A DNA stretch of 64,000 nucleotides, from positions 28,252,501 through 28,316,500 of the forward strand of contig CP136890.1 in the NCBI GenBank assembly GCA_034359265.1, in the 5' to 3' direction. The position numbers and the translations under genes are program-made. Within the stretch, counting starts at the first letter, position 1, and the number at the start of each line of letters is the position of its first letter. The stretch comes from Canna indica (Eukaryota; Streptophyta; Magnoliopsida; Zingiberales; Cannaceae). The notes below the pieces were generated by a model. The model made no database searches and was not told the origin of the DNA. It saw only the letters and a list, made by a program, of their open reading frames with translations. This document shows, in pieces, positions 44,605 to 55,941 of the stretch.

Positions 44605-46620
44605 TGACAATAAGCATAGGTCTCTAAGGGAAATTCTGTTAATGGATAGTTGCACGGAGAGTTGCAACTGCTTATAGGTAGCAAACTAAGAACCAAAAAC
44701 AAAAACACAAGGAAGCACGCAAACACAATGATTTGTTTACGCAGTTCAGTGACAACACATGTCACCTAATCTGCGGGGCACTCACCGGACAGATGCCCAA
44801 TCCACTCTCTATAAGTACAATATAAATCCTCTGGATTTCACACCTGAAATTCGACTACCAGTACTACAGTGAATTGGAAATAACAAAAACATATTTGTTA
44901 TTACATGTACATACCAACATGCCTCTCTATGACATCCCAACCACAGAGTTTCGTCCTCCACACAATCCTTGTGTTATAGTGAGTTATCAGTCGAAAATCA
45001 TCTTGCACTCAGCAATTTGCACTCAACTATCTCAACTCCTCATAAAATTGGTAACATAGTTTAAGCACATAGGAGTTGATAAAAGTGGATCCATAGAAGT
45101 ATATCAATAAGCGTGGATCTGTATTGGGGTGGATAGGAGTGGATCCATCAGAGATGGTCAAACTTCTCAAACATTCTCTCACACCATTTATAAGCAGAGT
45201 AGGCAACCCAAAAGACATAGTCATTACTCCACAAGACAAACTCATAATTCCATGATGACCATTAACTCCATTAATGACCATTAACTCCACCAATGAATGA
45301 CCAAAGTCATAAAGATTCATGATGACTATAACTCCCTCAAAGTGAACGACCAAGGCCATAAAGTAATAGCTCCATGATGGCCAAAACTTCATTAAGCATC
45401 ATAAAAGACCAAGTATAAAAATCACCATAAATGATAAAGTCCAAAGGTCATTATAAGTGATCAATCAAGATTTACTCCACTATATATATAATCAATAATC
45501 TCAGCATCATTCAAGCAACATCGCAGCAGTATAGACTTCACTACTGCAAGAGTAATTAAGACTGGCGAATGAGCTGTTAAAATAGTCTGTGTTGACATAG
45601 GAGACTTGCAGATTCATATCTTCTTTTTCCTCATAAATAGAGAAAGCCAACCAACTTTCATAAATGCCACATAACAAAGGACTTAACTTTATCAGTTTCA
45701 ACCTCAAAAAATAGTCATAACACATCATAATACTTTGGCCATAAAAGCTTCAATAAATTGCCGCCATAAAAAACCACCAGCCCATTAATGAAAACCACTT
45801 TATTTCTTCCATAATTGACTTTGGTCATAAAGGCTTCAAGATAACCACCCACCCATTAACGAATACTACTTAATTTCTTCCATAGGCAATAAACAAGTAT
45901 TTAAAGATGATTTAAAAATATCTGAGATATAAAATAGAATCATCATTAATACTAGAAACCAAAAGTCATCATATCTACAGCTTCCTTATCCAGAAAATCA
46001 TAGTCTGTAAGAGCAGTTGAGACTATCCTCACACAGTTGTAACTATCTTCAACATAAGCAGAATTTTCTCATAGTTATTATTGTCCATTTAACTGAGAAT
46101 AACTTGGAACACTTTTGCTTAAGCAACCACAGAGCAAGACAACAGAATGTAACCTGTAAGTATAAACTAAAAAGTTCAGCATAAACTCCACAACAGTTGC
46201 AACAGACAAAAAACTAAGAACTGACTGATCATAGTAACAGCAACTGGCATACAGTGAGAGCTCCATAGTAGTTGCAACTGTCATATAACTAAGAACTGGC
46301 CGATAATCCTTTTGTCAAATATAGCCAATACAACATAAGTCAAACACCAGCAATCTCTCTCTTTGGCTTATTTGGCAAAAACACAAGTTGTCAAAAGAAT
46401 ATCTAAAGTATATTCTAGTCACAATATTTAAGCAACTCCTCATAGGCATTACACACAATATCATAAGCTTTAGCATAAACTGCTCAACAACTAGAGCAGT
46501 TGTGATTGTCTTAACAGAACTCCTCATAGGCAAAAGAAGTTGTAACTGTCTTTTTAACTGAGAATAATCTAATAATATTTTTGCCAAATATAGTCAACAC
46601 AGATAAGCCAAACACTAATA
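44605..46620 (-). mobile_element. 5' LTR of copia-like element B
   Basis: A 2016-bp LTR on minus, TATTAGTGTTTGGC (TG mutated to TA) ... CTTATTGTCA. It matches 28651-30093 but holds two extra segments (about 44960-45062 and 45519-45997). It contains an internal polypurine-plus-LTR-start duplicate at about 46345-46375 ('caatctctctctttggcttatttgg'). Target duplication GACAT at 46621-46625. Confidence 0.9.
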
Positions 46621-46625
46621 GACAT

Positions 46626-46900
46626 AATGTTTTTGCTTATAAAAGGCACATAATAACAATTATTAAGTGACAAAACAAGTCCACTAGGCAAAGGTAAATC
46701 ATAAGTCTCTACAGCCAATGCAGCAACTTTTGCTCCATTGCCAACTCGCAGGTCCATCTCACCTTTAGCCAATAATTTACTCCTTCTTAGACCCTGCATA
46801 TTTACACAAATGTGAGATCTACATCCAATATCCAATACCCAGGAAGCAGAAGTAGATAAATTGACTTCAATAACAAAAATACCTGAAGCAATAGTCTCAC
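46626..46900 (-). pseudogene. copia A protease region
   Basis: On minus: MDIGCRSHICVNMQGL (catalytic motif usually DTG; here DIG), LRVGNGAKVAALAVETY, LVLSLNNCYYVPFISKNIMS. It is cut at 46625 by element B; the next codons (SVSCLDLDGF) are found at 28651-28592 on the other side, and the frame joins across the insertion. Confidence 0.9.
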
Positions 46901-47765
46901 TACTCTTTCTTCTTTTTCAGATCTTCCAGACAGAGTTTGCAATTTCTCTTCCATTGACCTAGTTTATTGCAGAAAAAATAAACTCCTTCCTTCGACGTTT
47001 TAGCCTTCTTTTGAGGATTGGGTTTAGGCTTAGAACCTCCATCTTGGTCTAGACCTTTCATTCCTTGATGTGAGTTCTTCTGGACCTTGCCCTTGCCTTT
47101 ACCCTTACCTCTCTTCTTATTACCTTTTCCCTTTTGAACCATTAGAACATTAGGAACCATCTTAATATTCTGGTCAGCATTCTTTAGCATCCCATGCAAT
47201 TCTAAAATAGATTTCTCCATGTGGTGCATTTTATAGTTCATCACAAACTGATCAAAGGTATCAAGTAACGAACCGAGAATTAGGTCGGTAGCCAACTCTT
47301 GGCTAATAGGAGCACCAAGCTTCTCAAGATGGTCTATGTAACCTTTCATCTTTAACACATAAGCACTTACAGAAAGTGCCCGGAGTCATCTTACAAGAGC
47401 AATAACTTTGTAGCAGTAAACCTTTCTTGATATGCTTTCTCTTGGAACATTTCCTTGAGATGCACAATCATGTCATAAGCCTCCATTTCCTCTAGTTTCT
47501 TCTGAAGCTCATATTCCGTCGTGCAAAGCATAAGGCAAGTGACATCGATAGAGTCATTCACATGCTTACTATAAGCATCCCTCTTTGCCTTTGGGGCATT
47601 ACTTGCAAGTTCATCATGAATAGGTTCCTCTAGGACATATAACTTCCATTCTTGCTTGAGAACAATTCTCAAGTTCCTGAACCAGTCAAGGAAGTTTGTC
47701 CCTTTCAGTTTTTCCTTCTGAAGGATAGATTGCAAGTTTAAATTAGGTGTGTTGTTTGATGCCAT
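46900..47765 (-). pseudogene. copia A gag
   Basis: On minus, starts MASNNTPNLNLQSILQKEKL, then GTNFLDWFRNLRIVLKQE and YVLEEPIHDE (UBN2/gag-type domain). After a break near 47390 come HLEKLGAPISQELATDLILG and a Lys/Gly-rich basic stretch. The zinc knuckle is damaged (FFCNKLGQWKRNC in place of C..C....H....C). Two frames are needed, so it is not functional. Confidence 0.92.
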
Positions 47766-49080
47766 TATCTACACATAACAAATATGCAAAGTATGACCAA
47801 ATAATTCCCACTAATTAAATTGATCCTCAAATAATTAATATGAAAATATCAACAATTGGTATTTTATTAGTGGGCCAAAATCCATATTCACTCAAACTCT
47901 AAGTTAGATTTGGCTTATCGCTTGGAGCCAAGTTATATAGGTAGGAAACTCCTTTCCAATCACATCCCTATGTGACTCTTGGATATCTATGGGATTGACA
48001 TCTCATGCCCTGGTAATCCAAATCTCATATTATGTCCAAGTCCCAAAACCATTTTGATGGACTAGTTAAGCCAAATCGTATCAAACCTTTGGATATCACC
48101 ATTATCCAACTCGTGCCTTACTAAGATGGTCTAATACACCCCGCTTAGGCAGAACCTATGTTAGGACAATCGAAGTCTTGACAGGTGTTTGATTACTGGA
48201 GGCATTTCAATGACTTACTATTATATGAGGGAATTTATATTAAAATAGTTTTAAATATGCATCTAATGCTCATGCATTCTAAATATATCGCATCACAAGC
48301 ATATAAATGAAATGCATAAAAATAAATGTGACATAGCATAGCCCCAAAACCTAACTGATCTCTATGAGCCAATATGGAGATCAAGGGCCAATCTAGGGTG
48401 AGTTTTCATCTTCATGAGCTCGCCCAATGGCATCCTGTGACTGCGTCCTCATCCTCCACTTAAAGTAACAACAAATCTAATTCTATAACTAAAATAAAAT
48501 CAGAAAATTACAAGGAAGGAACGACACACATGCCGTAATCAAATTATAATTTTATAAGCAACACGCATGCCGCATAAAAATTACAGTATGCCAATCACAG
48601 AGGTCTGAGGGGGTCATGCTATGCACCAAGCAATTTTTACAAAAAGCATACAACACATAATCATGTTATGCAAGAACAATTTTCATAAATCCAAACTCAT
48701 TTGCTTTCAAACTCAAAAATTGATTTCATAAATCAAATTTGCACATCGCCACATCATCCTAAAGACCTCGGTACAACATACAGGGAACCTCGGCAGAGTG
48801 CTGATGTGTCACCGAACAAGCGTCGCGACGCTCTTTGCCATCGACGAGGGCCCAAGCTATGCATATTTAATAGATTCGTATCACTGTGAATTAATCAAGT
48901 TACTTCACATCGAAATATGTTCATATATAATCTCATTATTCAGTTGTCGTCTACATAGATCGCATCTATGTACAATACTGATTTATCTACATGCAATCAT
49001 ATCTATATAAACTATTACATAACATGAATAAAAACTGAAGATAAATCACGCAAAAATTAATTTAACCAAGAAAACAAGAG
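47766..49080 (-). other. copia A 5' leader region
   Basis: Non-coding sequence between the gag start and the primer site of copia A in minus orientation. At 1.3 kb it is long for a copia leader. I saw no domain and no nested element with clear ends. Confidence 0.6.
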
Positions 49081-49092
49081 CCTCTGATACCA
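49081..49092 (-). promoter_or_regulatory. primer-binding site of copia A
   Basis: On minus TGGTATCAGAGG, the initiator tRNA-Met complement, 1 nt from the LTR end (CCCAATA). Confidence 0.92.
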
Positions 49093-49093
49093 C

Positions 49094-50844
49094 TATTGGG
49101 TCATGGAGGACAGGGCAAATAATAAAAATTTATTTACACGCAGCAGAAAAAGAAACTGGTCCTCAACCCAATTGGATCCATGCGTCTCGACTAAATTGAT
49201 ACTATGTAAAGAGTTATACCTTTGAAGATCGAATTTCGTCTTCTGCTCCGTGAATCCAAGATCACGATCTTGCTCCGGATCCAAGGTGCTGCCAAGTGAC
49301 GAACACCCTCTACGGTGAGCACATGGGTGAAAACAATGAACTAGGCGGCTCCCAAGTGTTAGCTCAGCTCTACCGGAACACCTTTCGGTTTGGTCAAGCG
49401 CGGAATACCTTCCACACTCTTCTCTTTCTCTCTCTTTGTGTATGGTGGAGGTCGGCTGCCACAAAAGGGAGCTCGGCTTCCTTCGAAAGGAGATCAGCTT
49501 CCTAAGAAGAGTTTGGCAACCTTTCAGGAGATGATCGCATACCCTAGCTAAACCTCAGACGGGTATTTATAGACACGTCAATCATATTGAACGTGTCATC
49601 ACAATCATTGACTAATTCAAAGCCATATCCGAAATCTTTAAAACGATTTTAATGTCCAAATAAAATATATTCTCAATAACAATTATCAAGGATGAATTTT
49701 TTTAATTCAAGATGCCGAAAATAATGTATTCTTTAATAACGATTATCAAAGATACATTACCAAAATTATAATCAATATAATTCTAATTTTAAATCATATT
49801 TAAAATTTGGAATTATTAATTCCAGTTTTGAAAACTCCTTTTCAACTTCGAAATTAATCTTTAAAATTACCAAGAGAGATTTAGCGGGTTAATGGTCATG
49901 CGGATCACATCTGATAAACTATAACCCTAAGCCGAATTCCATTCGCCCTATGTAGTAGGTCCAAAACTCATTTGCTACCCACGTGTCATAAGCGGCATCA
50001 AGCAAGATATTATGACTATCCAAGTCAAGTGAGGTCGGTTATCCGAGCAACCTAATTCATAGTACGATACTCTGTCCTTTTGTTATGCGATATCTGGATT
50101 GACCATAAGAAATAGATTACATCATACTTATATTGCTCAATCGGATTTCTTGATTCCTGAGTAGACTGACTTAATAAATGACATTGATACACTTATCAAT
50201 TTATTTGAGCATGACAATGCATTTCCTCAGTCACACTCATTAAGGGGCCCATAGATATCTCTCTCATATATGAGATAGACAAATTCCTTCACGACATACA
50301 TATTCCACTACATGATTTATTTCATATCCAATTGTAGTCTATATTACCACCCGGTTAAAGGTGATGTTAGACTAGGTCAAAACATAGAATTCCTCATATA
50401 GGAATCCAGGGTGACATCAGGTCGGACGACTGACGTATCACTATCATTGGAGATATACTAATGATATAATCCACATAGTATACTCACGGTGGGTCTGTCC
50501 GACACCATGTTCTCCAACATGTGTCTATATTCTGAATTTGATATCACATATCTATGACCAGTAAAACATGATCATCGTCAGTTAGACTGCATACTACTCT
50601 TCATTCATTATCGTTTAAAGATAATGACCGACTAGGGACTGTTTATAATAGGATTTCAATTCATTAGGGTTTTATTATCAAGTCTTGCACTTGATGACCA
50701 TTAGGCGGAATCAACCATTCAAGGAATCAATTATCAAGTTAAATATGCTCATAATAAATAACATGATAAAACAAATATTCCATTTATTAAAAGGAAAGTA
50801 GCAATGACAATATTATCTTATTGGCCTAGGGCACACTACTAACA
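49094..50844 (-). mobile_element. 5' LTR of Ty1/copia element A
   Basis: A 1751-bp LTR on minus, TGTTAGTAGTGTGCCC...CCATGACCCAATA, closely similar to 23627-25404. With the 3' LTR it brackets 27.2 kb of nested sequence. Target duplication TTTAC at 50845-50849. Confidence 0.9.
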
Positions 50845-50849
50845 TTTAC

Positions 50850-51075
50850 TTCATAATGATGATCCTACGAGTGACGTAACAAAAAACCCTCCAAGACTTT
50901 AATTTTACAAATAAGTATTTGTACTTCAAATAAAATTCTAAAAAATACCAACAAATCCAAAAAAATAAGTCATAACTTTTCAATGTTTTCGGACATAATA
51001 ATAACACTATGTGGATGTAATATTATAAATTATTCATATTCAAATATTTTGGCTCAATAAAAAGGGAATATTACA
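50850..51075 (-). mobile_element. LTR 4 of array C, right part
   Basis: Resumes array C after copia A: 'ttcataatgatgatcctacgagtgacgtaac' through 'ttttggctcaataaaaagggaatattaca'. Collinear with the end of LTR C3. Confidence 0.8.
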
Positions 51076-51189
51076 ACCAAATTTCATTGATGGTGATGAT
51101 AATAAAATTTACTTAATAAGACATATTAGGGGAATGAGTTGAGAAATTAATATAGTGTGATGTCGACGTGATACTTTATTATAAATGTG

Positions 51190-51720
51190 CTAGATTTCTT
51201 ACTCTGTTTGACGATGCTCTATACGCTCCACGTGTGCCACTAGGTCCACTTGTCCTCTGAGAGACTTCCCTAGTCTGTTTCTCCTTTCCATTTGTTTGTC
51301 AGCATAGATATCATTGTTAACCACCTCAACCTGAAGTGTTATCACTAGTAAGCATTGATAATTATTCAATGTCTTGTGGGCCAATTTCCTTCAAATACTG
51401 GAATGCAGTCCTATGTAGAATTCCCAAGTCTTTTGCTCTTCATTAATAATCATATCATTGCATAATCATATCGGTCAATCAAATACTGTTTGTATACTCA
51501 ACCACTCTCATGGGATCCTGCTGCAAATATTGGAACTCTTTTTGTTTCTTCCACCTATAAGCATCTGTAAAATATTTATCATTAAAAGTGTTCCTAAAAG
51601 CTTCCCAAGTAATAGTACCTCCACCAAGTGCCACTCGTATAGCCCTCCACAAAATCGGGCATTGTCCATGAACCCGAAAACCTTCTTGTCATTATCAGGT
51701 CAGTCGATTGGACCTAGCTC
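51190..51720 (-). pseudogene. gag-like remnant, array C unit 4
   Basis: Minus-strand gag-like sequence equivalent to 12100-12660. The C-terminal frame (51384-51199) reads LQVEVVNNDIYADKQMERRN and DLVAHVERIEHRQ. The central gag domain (about 51400-51660) reads ALGGGTITWEAF, NDKYFTDAYRWKKQKEF. The leader (51720-52021) follows, with a degenerate primer-site word. Confidence 0.75.
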
Positions 51721-52021
51721 GACCAAACTGACAACTCACTAAACTAGTACTAATAGAAAACTACATAGCCTCTCTAAGGAGATTATTTTAAAAAAAATAA
51801 AGCGTACATAACAAAAAAACAAAAATATGCATAGCACTTCATAACACAAATAACTTGCATTCAATTTAATTAACATAACACTTATTCATCCTAGTTTTTA
51901 GCACGTCATATTCCCTATTGTCTTAGAAAAGGAAACCTAGGCTCTCTCACTAAGTCTAAGGACTAAGCCTTGTTCTAATATAATATTAAATTTGATTGGA
52001 TGACTAACTTTTCCAATAGCT

Positions 52022-53297
52022 TGTCACACTTATTCATCATCACATCTTAGTCCTTATTGTCTTAGAAAAGGAAACCTAGGCTCTATCAGATAGTAGCACA
52101 CCCGTCAAAATTTATAAACCAACATAATATCCATTTTTTGAATAAAAAATAATGATTTAGATCAAATCACTAAAGGAAGGGCTTCAACCTTCGACCTTGT
52201 GGTTAACCGAAAGCATATTGAGGTGAGTGACTTGGGTCGGCACCTTGGTGGCTTTCCACCATAGGGCTCGTTGAAATTCTTAGGTTGGCTTGAATTTGAA
52301 ATTTTTTCGAGTTTTCTTGCTCTCGATGAATATTGGACTCGGAAATTGTAGTTTGTTTGGAGGGTGTTGCTCCCTCCCTTGTTGTTTGACCATATAGGGC
52401 AGAAATAGTTTTGATTTGGGGCCTGATACATGCTCTATTGGTGGCTGGAGTTTTGGTGTTCGTTGATTTTGTTTAAAGCGAGGTTTTCGTTGTGGTTGTT
52501 TATGATAGTTTGATGACCTTGCTGAAATTTTCGGAGTAGGTTTTTGGGCTGATATGGCTAAAGGTCTTGTGGTGGAAATGGGCTATTTGATTTCTGATTT
52601 TTATGTGGTTTAAACTTGATTTCGATCGAGATGTTTAGTGGTAGAATTCTAATGGAACTCATGTTGAAATTTTCAATTTTTCTTCATGTAATTTTGTGGC
52701 CGAATGTTAGTGAAGTTATAGGCCGGAATGGTTTTGTTTTCTTGTTGTTTCTCATATGTTTAAAACGAGGTACTTGTAGTCGAGTTGCTTGGTAGTTTAG
52801 TTGTTGAAATATTCAGCCAATTATCAAATTACCATAGTCAAGATAGTGCAGCCATGTAGCTAAAATTTTTGAATTTTTGGTGAGAAATTGTGCCCTCGGA
52901 ATTTGGGTTACGTGTAGGCCACGAGTGGCCGGCGATACCCCGACGTTGTAGGCCGATTTGTACCCTCCTTGGGACTATCACTCGGTCTTGGTTGGGTATG
53001 ATATGAGCTACTTCAACTACATTATTTGTTTGATAAAGGATTACCCTAATTATGTATCCTCTGGGTCTAATAAAGAATGATTCTAGGAGGGACATAATAA
53101 AAAACCCTCTAAGTATTTAATTTTACAAATAAGTTATTGTACTTCAAATAAAATTTTAAAAAATACCAACAAATTCAAAAAGATAAACAAATAAATTTTC
53201 AAAGCTTTCGGGCATAATAATAATACTACGTGGATGTAGTATTATAAATTATTCATATTCAAATATTTTGGCTCAATAAAAAAAAAAGAATATTGCA
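52022..53297 (-). mobile_element. LTR 5 of array C, interrupted at its tRNA-like segment
   Basis: TGTCACAC start at 52022. The left part ends at 52207 in the middle of the tRNA-Asn-like segment (just after 'ggttaac', the anticodon region). The right part resumes at 53005 with 'gagctacttc', the far end of that segment, and runs to about 53297. Between them is 797 bp of unrelated sequence, and about 20 bp of the tRNA-like segment is gone. Confidence 0.72.
52208..53004. other. 797-bp insertion of unknown origin in LTR C5
   Basis: GT-rich on plus, starts 'gaaagcatattgaggtg' and ends 'gttgggtatgatat'. No terminal inverted repeats, A tail or target duplication were found. The texture (short T-rich and TTGG-rich segments) resembles a gypsy LTR fragment. 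Possibly filler DNA at a repair junction. Confidence 0.5.
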
Positions 53298-53413
53298 ATC
53301 AAATTTTATTAATAATAATAATAATAATTTAATAAGACAGGGCAGAGGAATGAGTTGAGAAATTAATAGTGTGATGTCGGCGTAATTTTTTATTATAATT
53401 GTGCTTGATTTCT
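53298..53413 (-). mobile_element. array C, truncated right edge
   Basis: The start of another internal segment (AAT repeat, 'tttaataagacagggcagaggaatgagttgagaaattaat', 'tattataattgtgcttgatttct'). It stops at about 53413, where similarity with the other units ends. This is the right limit of the array in this window. Confidence 0.7.
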
Positions 53414-53900
53414 GTATGAATATATAATAATTTATAAATTTAAAAATTTAGAGCGTTAAAAGTGATTTGGATATGTAAATATCGATTTTCACCGATCAAA
53501 TTAATTAACATATCTGATTTAACCTTTCATGTCCAATGCATATGATTCATTTAACGGTATTGGAACCATAGAAGTAATAGAGGGAATTAAGCACAACAAG
53601 AGGAAAACCCACTGAGGGTACTACACAATCGAGCTATCAAATAATAATTTATCCTAATAAAAAAAAGATTAATTATAAAATATATTCTAACTTTTTACGT
53701 ATTTTTTAAATCTATTTTCACTTTCTAATTTTTCCAATTTAATATATCACTTTTCGATTTATTACAAATCTATCCCACCGTTTACCTAGCATTAACTTTG
53801 CCGTCTGAATGCTGACGTGGCTAATAATCCCAGTCAGCATTCAGACACGATTTTTTTTAACTTATTTTTTTTCTAACCCCACCAAATCTAGTCAGCAACA

Positions 53901-54657
53901 GCGTTAATTATAAAATAATCCCGACTTTTGACGTGTTTCCCTAATCTTTCCTAAATTTCCAATTTTCTCAATTCAGAACACTACTTTTCGATTTGTTACA
54001 AATTTATTCCACCATCTACCCCGCGTCAATTTCACTAGACTGAAAGCTGACGTGGCTAATAATCTCAATCAGCATTCACACGCGAACTTTAACTTATTTT
54101 TTTCCGACCCCACCAAACCTAGTCAGCAGATCACGACAAGTTAATTAAAAAAATTCACCTTTAAAATCGTCTGCTCGCCTCTTCCCCGACGTTGTCGCCT
54201 GCTCGCCGCTCGCCTTTCTCTCAATCACCGACGTCTCTTGCATGATCTCTTCGTGCTACTTGTCTTCATCCTCGTTGACTCTGGTATCTCTCTATTAATT
54301 TTCACTTGCTCGCTCGCCTTCCCCTATTCCGTCTGGTATGGTTAGTATAAACCCTAGAAATTTCTCATTAGTGATGATACTATTAAATGTAGGATTTCAT
54401 ATGATATTGTAAAATTTTCCAACAGTGATGATACTGTTAAATATGATTTGCCATTGTAGGCTTTATTTTGACAAGAAAATTTTCAACATAAGAGAGAGAT
54501 TTCTTCTCTAGGTTGAAAATTGCGAAATTGACGCTGGGTAGGCGGTTGGATAGATTTGTAACAAATCGAAAAATAGTGTACTGAATTGAAAAAATTGGAA
54601 AGTGGGCATAGACTAAGGAAACACGTCAAAAGTCGGGATATATTTTGTAATTAACCC
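53901..54657. mobile_element. inner foldback copy of the same family
   Basis: Left end GCGTTAATTATAAAATAATC; right end on the other strand GGGTTAATTACAAAATATAT. Both continue into CCCGACTTTTGACGTGTTTCC. The arms (about 230 and 160 bp) repeat those of the outer element. The core at about 54165-54480 contains CT-rich sequence ('ctcgccgctcgcctttctctc') unlike the arms. It could be a self-insertion or a duplication of arms. Confidence 0.65.
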
Positions 54658-54829
54658 TTAAATGGTAGCTGACTAGGTTTGGTGAGGCCAGAAAAAAAAT
54701 AAGTTAACAAAATCGCATCTGAATGCTGACTAAGATTATTAGCCACGTCAATAGTGCCATGTCAGCTTTCTGACGGCAAAGTTGACGCTGGGTAAATGGT
54801 GGGATAGATTTATAATAAAGGGAAAAGGT

Positions 54830-55843
54830 ACAAAAATGCCCCTGATATTTTCTCGCGTGTACTAAAATACCCCTAACTTTTTTTGGGGATTAAAAATACC
54901 CCTCACGTTATGAATTGGGTACAAAAATACCCATATATGTAAACGGTGTTAGTTGAAAGATAACAGAGCTAACGTGGTTGATGACTAGGATTGATAACGT
55001 GGACATCTGACGCGTATGTGGGACAAGATATTTTCTCTCGGGTACTAAAATGCCCCTAACGTTTTCTCACAGGTACAAAAATACCCCTAACATTTTCTCA
55101 CGAGTACTAAAATACCTCTAACGTTTATTTTGGACCTAAAATACCCCTGAGGTTATTGAAAATGGTACAAAAATGACATCAGACTAACTTTTATTATGTG
55201 AGACTTAACGGAGATGTCATGGATGCTAATAAAGATGTTGACTTTATATGTGACGCATATGTAGAGAGCAACTTGCCACGTAAGCGACACATAATAAATC
55301 AAAAATTGCAAAATTTGGTCCGGTTTCAAACCGGTTTTTTAATTAACCAAATTTTTTATTTTTTTATTCACCCCTACGATTGTGTGGCAAGTTGCTGTCT
55401 GCATATGTGCCACGTGTAAAGTCAACATCTTTGTCAGCATCCATGACATCTCCGTTAAGTCTCACCTAACAAAAGTTAGTCTGATATCATTTTTTTATCA
55501 TTTTCAATAACCTCAGGAGTATTTTAGGTTCAAAACAAACGTTAGGGGTATTTTTGTACATGTGAGAAAACGTTAGGGACATTTTAGTACCCGTGAGAAA
55601 ATGTCAGGGGCATTTTAGTACTCGTGAGAAAATATATTGGCATGCATGTGTGTCAGATGTCCACGTCTTCAGTCCCAGTCATCAACAACGTCAGCTCCGT
55701 TATCTTTCAACTAACACCGTTTACCTATAGGGACATTTTTGTACCCAATTCATAACATCAGAGGTATTTTTGATCCAAAAAAAATGTTAAGAGTATTTTA
55801 GTACCCGCTAGAAAATATCAGGGATATTTTTGTATATTTTTCC
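54830..55843. mobile_element. foldback Mutator-type element with perfect 9-bp target duplication
   Basis: Starts GGGAAAAGGTACAAAAATGC; on the other strand the right end reads GGAAAAATATACAAAAATATC. The 9-bp duplication TATAATAAA is at 54821-54829 and 55844-55852. The arms are roughly 450 bp each and contain several tandem copies of a motif near 'ttctcgcgtgtactaaaatacccctaac'. The centre near 55310-55350 has CGGTTTCAAACCGG. No coding capacity. It interrupts the right arm of the outer foldback. Confidence 0.93.
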
Positions 55844-55941
55844 TATAATAAATCAAAAAATGGTGTATAGAATTGGGAAAATTAAAAAGTAGGGATAGAT
55901 AATGAAAACAAGTCAAAAGTTGAGATATATTTTATAATTAA

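Larger units (their letters stand above)
53669..55941. mobile_element. long-inverted-repeat (foldback, Mutator-type) element, outer
   Basis: The left arm starts TTAATTATAAAATATATTC; the right arm ends ATATATTTTATAATTAA at 55941. Arm words on both sides are 'cacttttcgatttattacaaatctatcccacc', 'gctgacgtggctaataat' and 'ccccaccaaatctagtcagc' with their complements. The right arm is interrupted by the element at 54830-55843. A related inverted pair (53901 and 54657) lies inside. No convincing 9-bp duplication was seen at these ends. Confidence 0.75.

Noticed and set aside
47391..47765. Independent host gene starting MASNNTP
   Set aside because: It is the start of copia gag, followed by the zinc knuckle, protease and, beyond element B, integrase, reverse transcriptase and RNase H in order.
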